A stretch of 64,000 nucleotides of DNA from JAWKIW01 sp041394145 (lineage in GTDB: Bacteria; Actinomycetota; Acidimicrobiia; Acidimicrobiales; Acidimicrobilacustridaceae), in assembly GCA_041394145.1 (NCBI GenBank), contig JAWKIW010000016.1, positions 61,475 to 125,474 on the forward strand, in the 5' to 3' direction. Position 1 is the first letter of the stretch; every line of letters starts with the position of its first letter. This document shows, in pieces, positions 15,623 through 23,052 of the stretch. The notes under the pieces are model-generated. The model searched no databases, was not told the origin of the DNA, and was given only the letters and a program-made list of their open reading frames with translations. The position numbers and the translations under genes were made by a program.

Positions 15623-16980
15623 GGCGACCCCATGGCCTCGTGGGCGGGCAGCCGCGCGGCCTTGGCCGCGGGGAGGACGCCGGCGATCACGGCGAGGACG
15701 GTCGCGCCGACGACGATGCCGGCGAGGATCCCCACCGGCACGGCCACCGGCACCGCCTCGAAGCCCTGCTCGACGAGGTAGCGGTTCACCACGCTGCCGA
15801 CGGCCATCGCCGTGGCGAGCCCGATGGCGGCGCCGAGCACCCCGCCGGCCAGCCCGAGCGCGCCGCACTCGACCAGGAACATCCGGCGCACGTCGCGGTC
15901 GGTGGCCCCGATGGCCTTGAGCACGCCGATCTCGCGGCGGCGCTCGCGCACGGCGGCGAGGGTGGCGTTGGCGATCCCGAGGGCGGCCACCGCCAGCGCG
16001 ATGAGGCCGACCGAGGTCAGCACGATCTCGACCACGGTGAGGTAGCGGTCGACCGAGGCGATGAGGTTCTCGGGGGCCGAGGTCGAGTAGCCCACCGCCG
16101 AGATCTCGGCTCGCACCTTGCCCACGTCCTCGATGCCGTCGGCCACCACGAAGAGGCCGCTGTAGGGGGTGCGGGCCGCCGCCGAGCCGCCGGCGGTGCC
16201 GGTGGCCCGGTCGGCGCCGGGTGCGGTCGTCCACCGGTGGGCGGGGTCCACGAGCTCTCGGGGGGCGAGCAGCTGGCCCTCGCCGGCCTCCTGGGCGACG
16301 ACGCCCACGATGCGGGCCCGACCCCAGCGGGTGACGTCGGCGCTGCCGTCCCCAACCCGGATCGGGCGGGTGGTGCCGAGGCTGAGGGTGGTGCCGACCA
16401 GCTGCGCGGCCTCGGTGCGGCCGTAGCCGAAGCGCTCGAGGAAGCTCTCGTTGACGACGACCTCGTCGGTCGCACCGGGTGCCGGCAGCCGTCCGTTGAG
16501 CACCGTGACCGGCAGGGTCGGCACCTGGGTGATGTCCACGCCGACGACGGTGTCGACGAACGCGTCGAGCGGCGTACCGCCGCGCTTGGGGGCGTCGGCC
16601 ACCACGGTCGCGCGTGCGGCGGTGACCGGCACGACCTGGCGCACCGACGGCAAGGTGCGGATCTGGTCGACCGCCGCCTGGTCGAGCACGGCGGCGGCAC
16701 CGGGCCGCGCGTCGTCGCGGGTGGCCTGGGAGGCGTCGGGCCGGGCCGCGGCCACCTTGATCCCCGACAGCGGGCCGCCCTTGGCCAGCTCGTCGAGCAC
16801 CTTGGTCTCGGCCGTGCGGGCGATGGTGAGCAGCGCGGTCAGCAGGGCGGCGGCCAGGGCGACCGCCAGCACGGTGAGCACCGACCGGGTCGGACGGCGG
16901 CGCAGCTCCCGGGCGGCGAGGCCCACGGCGTGGCGCCAGGTCACCGGCGGGACCTCGTCGCGGGCACCCACCGTCGGCAC
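15619..16980 (-). CDS. ABC transporter permease, MacB/FtsX type
   Basis: 453 residues. One N-terminal transmembrane helix (about 28-50, SVLTVLAVALAAALLTALLTI), a large extracytoplasmic MacB-like core (about 55-315), then three helices in an FtsX domain (about 320-445) including NATLAAVRERRREIGVLKAIGAT, the usual FtsX coupling segment. GTG 16980 is the longest start; GTG 16944 (VTWRHAVGLAARELRRRP) is a good alternative. It pairs with the ATPase upstream to form a MacB/LolCDE-like mechanotransducing or export complex. Substrate unknown. Confidence 0.88.
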   Translation of the reverse strand: MPTVGARDEVPPVTWRHAVGLAARELRRRPTRSVLTVLAVALAAALLTALLTIARTAETKVLDELAKGGPLSGIKVAAARPDASQATRDDARPGAAAVLDQAAVDQIRTLPSVRQVVPVTAARATVVADAPKRGGTPLDAFVDTVVGVDITQVPTLPVTVLNGRLPAPGATDEVVVNESFLERFGYGRTEAAQLVGTTLSLGTTRPIRVGDGSADVTRWGRARIVGVVAQEAGEGQLLAPRELVDPAHRWTTAPGADRATGTAGGSAAARTPYSGLFVVADGIEDVGKVRAEISAVGYSTSAPENLIASVDRYLTVVEIVLTSVGLIALAVAALGIANATLAAVRERRREIGVLKAIGATDRDVRRMFLVECGALGLAGGVLGAAIGLATAMAVGSVVNRYLVEQGFEAVPVAVPVGILAGIVVGATVLAVIAGVLPAAKAARLPAHEAMGSP

Positions 16981-17046
16981 CGGTCAGGCCGGCGGGGCCG
17001 GAGACCACTGATCCGACGGCCCGGTCGGTGATCGGGCCGGCGCCGG

Positions 17047-17736
17047 TCACGGCGCCACCTCGACGAGTCGCCGGTCCTGCAGCCGGTAGCGGCGGTCGGC
17101 CCGGCGGGCCAGCTCGCGGTCGTGGGTGACGGTCACGACGGTGCAGCCCTGGTCGTGGGACAGCGACTCGAGCAGGGCGACGACCTGGGCGCCGTTGCCC
17201 TCGTCGAGGTTGCCGGTCGGCTCGTCGGCCAGCACGAGCCGCGGCTCGTTCACCAGCGCCCGGGCGAGGGCGACGCGCTGCTGCTCGCCGCCGCTCAGCG
17301 CGCCGGGCCGGTGCGTCGCCCGATCGGCGACCCCGACCCGGTCCAGCCACGCCAGGGCCCGCCGGGTGGCGCCCCGACGGGAGTCACCGGCCAGGAGCCG
17401 GGCCAGGGCGACGTTCTCGACCGCGGTGTGGGTGGCGAGCAGGCCGAAGTGCTGGAACACGAAGCCGACCGTCGACCGCCGGTAGTGGGCCAGCTCGTCG
17501 CGGCGCAGCTCGCCGAGCGACCGCCCCCCGACGCGGACCGTGCCTCGCTGGGGCGGTTCGAGGCCCCCGAGCACGGCGAGCAGGGTCGACTTGCCGGCGC
17601 CCGACGCGCCCATCACCGACACGTAGGCGCCCGCCTCGACCGTGAGGTCGAGGTCCTCGAGCACGGTCAGGTGCTCGCCGGTGGGGTCGTAGGTGTGGGT
17701 GAGGCCCTCGAGCACGAGGTCGACGCCGCCGGCCAT
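17047..17736 (-). CDS. ABC transporter ATP-binding protein (MacB/LolD class)
   Basis: 229 residues, one nucleotide-binding domain. Walker A GASGAGKST, Q-loop FVFQHFGLL, signature LSGGEQQRVALARAL, Walker B LVLADEPTGNLD and H-loop VTVTHD are all present. The PTGNLD ending is typical of the MacB/LolD/FtsE class that energises FtsX-type permeases, and the permease follows on the same strand. ATG 17736 has GGGAGGA upstream. Confidence 0.93.
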   Translation of the reverse strand: MAGGVDLVLEGLTHTYDPTGEHLTVLEDLDLTVEAGAYVSVMGASGAGKSTLLAVLGGLEPPQRGTVRVGGRSLGELRRDELAHYRRSTVGFVFQHFGLLATHTAVENVALARLLAGDSRRGATRRALAWLDRVGVADRATHRPGALSGGEQQRVALARALVNEPRLVLADEPTGNLDEGNGAQVVALLESLSHDQGCTVVTVTHDRELARRADRRYRLQDRRLVEVAP

Positions 17737-17839
17737 GGGCGCAATCCTCCCACTGCGCTCGGTTCGGTCCGTCGCGGCGCCGGCGGGGGACGCCGGCGCC
17801 GCGAGGACCTCCGGTGGTGGCGCGCGTCCGCGCCTCCTG

Positions 17840-17855
17840 ATACCCTCCGGGGTAT
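17840..17855 (+). promoter_or_regulatory. CsoR/CstR-type operator overlapping a start codon
   Basis: ATACCCTCCGGGGTAT is a perfect 6+6 inverted repeat with a 4-base centre. Its last two bases are the A and T of the ATG at 17854. It matches the ATACC...GGTAT element upstream of the rhodanese gene, and the window encodes a CstR-type repressor 1.3 kb away. Confidence 0.6.
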
Positions 17856-18015
17856 GTGCAGCAGGATCACGTGCCCCACCTGTCAGCGTCCGACCTTCGC
17901 CGGCTGCGGCGCCCACGTCGAGCAGGTGCTCGGCGACGTGGCCCCCGATGACCGGTGCCAGTGCCATGCCGCGCCGGCCCAGGAGTCCGCCGGCCGTCGT
18001 CGCTGGTTCCGCTGA
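17854..18015 (+). CDS. Small Cys/His-rich protein of the CsoR-linked actinobacterial family
   Basis: 53 residues: CSRITCPTCQRPTFAGCGAH then VEQVLGDVAPDDRCQCH and a basic tail. Six Cys (CxxxxCxxC, GCGAH, CxCH) suggest metal or persulfide binding. I recognise the pattern TCxTC...WAGCGxHxxxV as a widespread small actinobacterial protein of unknown function. Its start codon is inside an ATACCC...GGGTAT operator, so it is likely repressed directly by the CstR-like protein at 19126-19395. No Shine-Dalgarno is visible; the operator occupies that position. Confidence 0.7.
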   Translation: MCSRITCPTCQRPTFAGCGAHVEQVLGDVAPDDRCQCHAAPAQESAGRRRWFR

Positions 18016-18039
18016 GCGCTGCGGCCCGGCGGCGCCGGC

Positions 18040-18543
18040 ATGGGCCTGTTCGGGGGTGAGGACCCTCGCGAGACGGCCATCGCCTGGCTGTTCGTGGTGG
18101 TGCAGCTGGCGCTGCTGCTGGTCATCTTCCTCCTGCCGAGCGGCGACGCCTGGACGGTGCCGCCCGGGCTCGACCTGGCCGCCTTCGCGCTCGAGATCGC
18201 CGGCGCCGTCCTCCTGCTCGGAGGGCTCGTCAACCTCGGGCCGTCGCTGACGCCGCTGCCCACCCCGGTGCCCCACGGCCGCCTGCGCGAGCGGGGCCTC
18301 TACCGGTGGGTGCGCCACCCCATCTACGCCGGGATCATGGCCCTGGTCGTCGGCGTGTCGATCCGCGCCGCCAGCGTGCCCACCGCGATCGCCTCGGCCG
18401 CGCTCATCGGGTGGTTCGTGGTGAAGGCCCGCTGGGAGGAGGCGCGCCTGGCCCGCCGGTACCCCGGCTACGTGGAGTACGCCGCCCGGACGCCCCGCTT
18501 CGTGCCCGGCTGGCCGGTGCGGCCGGTGCCGCGGACCGGCTGA
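18040..18543 (+). CDS. Isoprenylcysteine carboxyl methyltransferase-like (ICMT/PEMT) membrane protein
   Basis: 167 residues. Three or four hydrophobic helices, then the family core LRERGLYRWVRHPIYAGIMAL, in which RHPxY binds S-adenosylmethionine, and a tail WEEARLARRYPGYVEYAARTPRFVPG. Bacterial members of this family are usually of unknown substrate and are often in metal- or sulfur-stress loci. It starts 24 bases after the small Cys-rich gene on the same strand, so it is probably under the same operator. Confidence 0.82.
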   Translation: MGLFGGEDPRETAIAWLFVVVQLALLLVIFLLPSGDAWTVPPGLDLAAFALEIAGAVLLLGGLVNLGPSLTPLPTPVPHGRLRERGLYRWVRHPIYAGIMALVVGVSIRAASVPTAIASAALIGWFVVKARWEEARLARRYPGYVEYAARTPRFVPGWPVRPVPRTG

Positions 18544-18598
18544 CGAGTCGTCGAGCCGACACGGCGCGGTGCCGTCGGGCGGCGGAGGGTTCGCGGCG

Positions 18599-18979
18599 TC
18601 AGCCGGCCAGCGCGTCGAGGGCGCGCTGGAGGGCGGCGGCGGCGCCGCCGGCCAGCTCGGCGAAGGCGGGGTCGTCGAGGAGCTGGCGGGGGTCGACGAT
18701 GCGCACGCGCGTGCCGCCGCCTTCGGCCGGCGAGAGCACCACGTTGCACGGCAGCAGCAGGGCGGCCGACTCGTCGACGGCGAGGGCCTCGTTGGCGAAG
18801 CCCGGGTTGCAGGCCCCGAGGATCTTGAGCGGGGGCCGGTCGACGTCCAGCTTGGCCTTGAGGGTGGCGGCCACGTCGATCTCGGTGAGCACGCCGAAGC
18901 CCTGACCGGCCAGGGCCTCGCGCACCGCGGCCTCGGCGCGGTCGAGGGGGAGATCGACGGTTGCTTCGATGGGTTGCAT
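18599..18979 (-). CDS. DUF302 family protein
   Basis: 126 residues, a single DUF302 domain: GFGVLTEIDVAATLKAKL, PPLKILGACNPGFANEAL, ALLLPCNVVLSPAEGG. The family has no proven activity but is strongly linked to sulfur oxidation, rhodanese and CsoR/CstR genes. It has Cys residues in GACNPG and LPCNVV. ATG 18979 has CAGGA upstream. It follows the CstR gene on the same strand with a 146-bp gap. Confidence 0.88.
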   Translation of the reverse strand: MQPIEATVDLPLDRAEAAVREALAGQGFGVLTEIDVAATLKAKLDVDRPPLKILGACNPGFANEALAVDESAALLLPCNVVLSPAEGGGTRVRIVDPRQLLDDPAFAELAGGAAAALQRALDALAG

Positions 18980-19125
18980 GGTCCTGCCTTCGGTTCGGTG
19001 GGGGCGTCGGTACGGGGGTCGTCGGTCGGTGGGCGGCGGGGCGTCGAAGGTTCGGGGAGTGCCGTGCCCGGGCTCGGGGCGGGGTCGGCCCCGCACGCCG
19101 CGGGCGGTGCGGTCGCCGACGGGGC

Positions 19126-19395
19126 TCAGGCGAGGCGCATGAACAGCTTCTCGACCTCGTCGATCGGGTAGCCCTCGGCGGCGGCCTTCTCGGGGTCGGT
19201 GAGGCAGTAGGAGAGGCCGGCCCCGACGAGGCGGAAGCCGACCTGCTCGAGGGCGCGGTGGGCCGCCGAGATCTGGGTCACCACGTCCCGGCACTCGCGG
19301 CCCTCCTCGAGCATCCGCTCGATGCCCTGGACCTGGCCGGCCACCCGCCGCAGGCGGGTGCGGAGCTCGTCGATCACCTCGGGTGGCAGGTCCAC
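19126..19395 (-). CDS. CsoR-family repressor, CstR (persulfide-sensing) type
   Basis: 89 residues, the all-helical CsoR/RcnR fold (DUF156): LRTRLRRVAGQVQGIERMLE, EGRECRDVVTQISAAHRALE, LSYCLTDPEKAAAEG. Two Cys occur, about residues 35 and 64, at the positions of the reactive pair in S. aureus CstR (compare GKDCKDVITQISA), while the copper-ligand His of CsoR is absent. This points to sensing of persulfide by di- or trisulfide formation rather than Cu(I). GTG 19395 has GAGAGGAG upstream. It is divergent from the rhodanese-TauE operon, whose promoter has two matching sites. Confidence 0.88.
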   Translation of the reverse strand: MDLPPEVIDELRTRLRRVAGQVQGIERMLEEGRECRDVVTQISAAHRALEQVGFRLVGAGLSYCLTDPEKAAAEGYPIDEVEKLFMRLA

Positions 19396-19503
19396 CGCGG
19401 TCTCCTCTCGTCGGCCCGGCGACGACCGTGTGCCGCCGGGATCGTCCGCTCCACCCGATCGGGCACCGTGGCTCGGGACCCTGGCGGGCTCCCCGGGCCG
19501 CGG

Positions 19504-19551
19504 TACCCTGGGGGTGTCACGTCCGATGCTGCTATGATACCCCCGAGGTAT
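19504..19551 (+). promoter_or_regulatory. Rhodanese operon promoter with two CstR-like operator sites
   Basis: A good -10 box, TATGAT, lies at 19533-19538. It is overlapped by ATACCCCCGAGGTAT (19537-19551), an inverted repeat of ATACC/GGTAT. A second, weaker copy, TACCCTGGGGGTG, starts at 19504. Binding at the first would block RNA polymerase. Confidence 0.55.
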
Positions 19552-19593
19552 GTTGCGCACAACGACCGGTGCGCCCGACGAGAGGTCATCCCC

Positions 19594-19968
19594 ATGAGCG
19601 TCCTGTCCCGGCTCCTCGGCCCCCGCACCGTCGCCGTCGGCGCCACCGAAGCCCGCGACCTGCAGCGCGACGGCGCCGTGCTGCTCGACGTGCGCGAGCA
19701 GCACGAGTGGGACAGCGGCCACGTGCCGAAGGCCCGCCACGTCCCCCTCGGCCAGCTGTACGGCTCGATCGACGACCTGCCCGCCGACCGCACCATCGTG
19801 GTCATGTGCCGCTCGGGCAACCGCTCGGGCCGGGCCACCAAGGTCCTCGCCAAGGCGGGCTACGACGCCGTCAACCTCGCCGGAGGCATCCAGGCGTGGC
19901 GGGCGGCGGGCCTGCCCGTGGTCGGCAGCCGGGCCAAGGGCCGCGGCGCGCGGGGTCGGGTGACGTGA
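19594..19968 (+). CDS. Single-domain rhodanese (sulfurtransferase)
   Basis: 124 residues, one rhodanese domain: AVLLDVREQHEWDSGHVPKARHV, active-site loop CRSGNRSG (Cys about residue 72) and AGYDAVNLAGGIQAWRAAGLPV. It moves sulfane sulfur between thiols through a Cys persulfide. ATG 19594 has AGAGGTC upstream. Its TGA overlaps the GTG of the next gene (GTGA at 19965-19968), so it is co-translated with the sulfite exporter. The combination CstR, rhodanese and TauE mirrors the S. aureus cst operon. Confidence 0.93.
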   Translation: MSVLSRLLGPRTVAVGATEARDLQRDGAVLLDVREQHEWDSGHVPKARHVPLGQLYGSIDDLPADRTIVVMCRSGNRSGRATKVLAKAGYDAVNLAGGIQAWRAAGLPVVGSRAKGRGARGRVT

Positions 19969-20816
19969 ACACCCGGGCCCTGCTCGCCTCCCCGCTGGGC
20001 TTCCTGATCGGGGTGTCGCTCGGCGCCCTCGGCGGTGGCGGGTCGATTCTGGCCGTGCCGGTGCTCGTGTACGCCGCCGGCGAGAGCCCGAAGCAGGCGA
20101 CGACCACGTCGCTGCTGGTCGTGGGCACCACCGCGGTCGGCGGCATGGTGGCCCACCTGCGGGCCGGACGGGTCCGGGTCGTGCCCGGCATCCTGTTCGG
20201 CCTCGCCGGGGTCGGTGGCTCCCTGCTCGGCACCCAGATGAACCACTACGTCGACGAGAACGTGCTGCTGCTCGCCTTCGCCGGTCTCATGGCCGTGGCG
20301 GCGTGGCGGATGTGGGTCAACCAGGCCGTGCCCGGCGCGGGCGACGAGGACTTCGAGCTGTACCCCGAGGACGGCCCGGAGGTCTCGCCCCCCGGACCGG
20401 GGGCGGTGGTGGCGCCCGCCCTGGCGACGCGGCGATCGGTCGTGGTGGTCAAGGTCCTCGTCGCCGGCACCATCGTCGGGTTCATCACCGGCTTCTTCGG
20501 CGTCGGCGGCGGCTTCGTGGTGGTGCCCGCGCTGGTGCTGGCCCTGGGCTTCGACATGGCGGAAGCCGTCGGCACCTCGCTGCTCGTCATCGCCATCAAC
20601 TCGGCGGTGGCGCTCGCCACCCGGGTGGGCACCAGCGGTGTGGACTGGGGCGTGGCGGTGCCCTTCACCATCGCCGGCCTGCTCGGCGTGTCGGTGGGCA
20701 AGCGGCTCGCCGACCGGCTGCCGACGACCACGCTCGTGCGGTGGTTCGTCGGCCTGCTCGTGGTGCTGGCGGTCTACGTCGCCATCCGCGCCGGGCTGGC
20801 CCTGGCCTCGGGGTGA
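19965..20816 (+). CDS. TauE/SafE-family sulfite/sulfoacetate exporter
   Basis: 283 residues, about eight transmembrane helices in two homologous halves. The halves contain GVSLGALGGGGSILAVPVLV (first) and GFITGFFGVGGGFVVVPALV (second), the paired Gly-rich signatures of the TSUP family. A cytoplasmic loop rich in Glu/Asp/Pro separates them (about 110-140). It exports sulfite or related sulfur oxyanions. Translationally coupled to the rhodanese. Confidence 0.92.
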   Translation: MNTRALLASPLGFLIGVSLGALGGGGSILAVPVLVYAAGESPKQATTTSLLVVGTTAVGGMVAHLRAGRVRVVPGILFGLAGVGGSLLGTQMNHYVDENVLLLAFAGLMAVAAWRMWVNQAVPGAGDEDFELYPEDGPEVSPPGPGAVVAPALATRRSVVVVKVLVAGTIVGFITGFFGVGGGFVVVPALVLALGFDMAEAVGTSLLVIAINSAVALATRVGTSGVDWGVAVPFTIAGLLGVSVGKRLADRLPTTTLVRWFVGLLVVLAVYVAIRAGLALASG

Positions 20817-20884
20817 GCCGGGGCGACACCACGACGATCGACACCGACAGGACGATCGACACCGACAGGAGGGAGGCGACCGGG

Positions 20885-21493
20885 ATGGACGCCGAGGTCT
20901 GGAACCAGCGGTACGCAACGGCCGAGTACGTGTGGCGAGCCGAGCCGAACGTCTTCGTGGCCGCGGACGCGGCCGGGCTCCCTCCTGGGCGGGCCCTGGA
21001 CCTGGCCTGCGGCGAGGGGCGCAACGCGGTGTGGCTGGCCGAGCAGGGCTGGACCGCCACCGGCGTGGACTTCTCCGACGCCGGGATCGCCAAGGCGCAG
21101 CGCCTCGCCGCCGACCGCGGGGTCGAGGTCACCTGGGAGGTCGCCGACGTCCTGGCGTGGACGCCGCCCCCCGAGGGCTTCGACCTGGTGGTCGTCGCCT
21201 ACCTGCAGCTGCCGGCCGCAGCGCGGCGCCGGGCGATGGCGGTGGCCGCGGCCGGCGTGGCGCCCGGGGGCACCCTCCTCGTGGTCGCCCACGACACCCG
21301 CAACCTGGCCGAGGGCACCGGTGGTCCCCAGCACGCCGAGGTGCTGTACACCCCCGCCGAGGTCGTCGCCGACCTGGCGGCGACCGGCACCGACCTGGTG
21401 ATCGAACGGGCCGAGACCGTCGAGCGGTCGGTCGATGGCGCCGACCGACCGGCGCTCGACTGCCTCGTGCGGGCCCGCCGATCCGGCCCCTGA
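20885..21493 (+). CDS. Class I SAM-dependent methyltransferase (TehB/thiopurine type)
   Basis: 202 residues. The SAM-binding motif I is ALDLACGEGRNAVWLAEQG, followed by VTGVDFSDAGIAKAQ, motif II FDLVVVAYLQLP and the motif III region LVVAHDTRN. This subfamily, with W at residues 6 and 17 (WNQRYATAEYVW), includes tellurite and thiol methyltransferases. ATG 20885 has AGGAGGGAGG upstream. Placed 69 bases behind TauE in a sulfur-stress locus, it may methylate a toxic chalcogen or thiol (inference). Confidence 0.8.
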   Translation: MDAEVWNQRYATAEYVWRAEPNVFVAADAAGLPPGRALDLACGEGRNAVWLAEQGWTATGVDFSDAGIAKAQRLAADRGVEVTWEVADVLAWTPPPEGFDLVVVAYLQLPAAARRRAMAVAAAGVAPGGTLLVVAHDTRNLAEGTGGPQHAEVLYTPAEVVADLAATGTDLVIERAETVERSVDGADRPALDCLVRARRSGP

Positions 21494-21514
21494 TCGTCGA
21501 GTCGGCCGGAGACC

Positions 21515-22144
21515 GTGCGGAGCGACGTCGCCGCGAGGCAGCACTGGGACCAGGTGTACGCCTCGTCGGCCCACCGAGGTGAGCTGGTTCCAGGCGTCGC
21601 CGCGTTCGCTCGAGCTGATCGGCGACGTGGCGCCCGACCAGCACGCCGCCGTCGTCGACGTCGGCGGCGGGGCGTCGCGCCTGGCGGGGTGCCTGCTCGG
21701 CCTCGGCTCTCGGACGTCTCGTCTTGGACGTGTCGGCCGGGCGCTCGTCCCGCGCCGAGCTTGGCGCCGACGCCGATCGGGTCACCTGGATCGAGGCCGA
21801 CGTGCGTCGTGGCGCCCGGCGCGCCGCTACGACGTCTGGCACGACCGAGCGGTGTTCCACTTCCTCGTCGACCACGAGCAGCAACGTCGCTACGTCGAGG
21901 TGGCGGCGTCGGCGGTACCACCGGCGGCCACCTCGTGGTCGGGACCTCGCCGGACGGCCCCGAGCAGTGCTCGGGGCTGCCACGCGCCACGATGACGTCC
22001 TCGCCGAGCGGTTTCTCGCCCGGGTTCGAGCTGGTGCGGTCGTGCGCGAGGCACCACCCCGGCCGGCGTGCGGCAGCCGTTCACCTGGTCGTTCTCCGAG
22101 CCACCGACCGTGGCGGTGCGGCCGCCCATCCGGCCAGCAGGTGA
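21515..22144 (+). pseudogene. Decayed class I SAM methyltransferase, many frameshifts
   Basis: All parts of a normal roughly 210-residue methyltransferase are recognisable, but scattered over three frames: VAARQHWDQVYAS, then VSWFQASPRSLELIGD and AVVDVGGGASRLAGCLLG, LDVSAG...WIEADVR, YDVWHDRAVFHFLVD, GGHLVVGT, PDGPEQCSGLP, DDVLAERF, SPGFELVRSC, QPFTW and VVLRATDR. At least seven indels occur in about 600 bp, far denser than the isolated shifts elsewhere in the window, so real decay is likelier than base-calling error alone. The intact form methylates an unknown small molecule. No intact copy is seen nearby. Confidence 0.7.
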
Positions 22145-22228
22145 TCTGGGTCGCACCTTGTTGACCGCACGTGCCAGCGCGACGGTGGCCGACGAGGCGC
22201 GAACGTCGCGCCAGGGGGAAGGCGAGGC

Positions 22229-22865
22229 ATGTATCTGTTCAGCAGGCGCGTCCGTCTCGCCCGGGCACGGGCGCAAGGCCGTCGAGTGGGCCGTGGCCAT
22301 GTGCGAGCGGGTGAACCAGTCCACCGACCTCGAGGTCGGGCTGTGGGCGACGTCGTTCTCGGAGGGCTTCGGCACGGTGTCGTGGACGACGTTCGTCCCC
22401 GACCTGACGGCGCTGGAGGCGGCGACCGACAAGCTCCAGGTCGACGACGGCTACCTGCAGGCCACCGACGACGGCGCGGCGTTGTCCGTGGGCGGTGCCG
22501 ACGACGCGCTGTTCGAGGTCGTCCACGGCGAGCCCGATCCGTCGGCCGACCCGCAGTACGTGACCGCGGTGCGGGCCGTGTGCGCGTCGGGAGGCATCGC
22601 CAACGGCATGGTCCTCGGCGTCGAGCTCGCCCAACGAGCCGAGGCCATCACCGGTCTGTCCACGATGTTCGTCCGCAACCTGACCGGTGCCTATGCCGGC
22701 GTCGGCTGGCTCACCGGCTATCCCTCGATCGAGGCGCTGGAGGCCGCGCAAGCGGCGCTGGCCGCGGATCCCGGGTGGGTGGAGATGATCGACGCTCGAG
22801 CGCCGGGCGCCTACACCGACGATGCGGCCATGACCCAGCAGACGATCTACCGCAAGCTCGCCTGA
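22229..22865 (+). CDS. Conserved actinobacterial protein of unknown function, one frameshift
   Basis: The start ATGTATCTGTTCAGC (MYLFSRR) at 22229 follows GGGGGAAGGCGAGG. The rest is in another frame (PGHGRKAVEWAVAMCERVNQ, then GLWATSFSEGFGTVSWTTFV and so on to the stop at 22865). The two join as MYLFSRRASVSPGHGRKAVEW if CGCG at 22247-22250 were CGCGCG. The corrected protein has about 212 residues and contains two related halves, each with a SxGFGTVSWT or YAGVGWLTGY strand and a PDLTALEAA or PSIEALEAA helix. This suggests a duplicated ferredoxin-like (dimeric alpha/beta barrel) fold. Function unknown. Confidence 0.65.
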
Positions 22866-23052
22866 CCCGACGGAGCCGGACGGTCGACGCACGCTGGTGG
22901 TGTCGGCCGACGGCTCGGGGGACGGCGCGGGCGCACCTTCCGCACCGGCGCCCGCCCGCGACGTCACCGGTGCCGGCAGCCAGCCCGAGCCGGCACCGGT
23001 GCGTCGCGGATCCGCCGCGGCGCGGCGCGGGGGCGCGGCCGGGCGGCGCGGC

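Noticed and set aside
19126..19395. Copper-sensing CsoR
   Set aside because: The His of the Cys-His-Cys copper site is absent and neighbours are sulfur genes, not a copper ATPase or chaperone.
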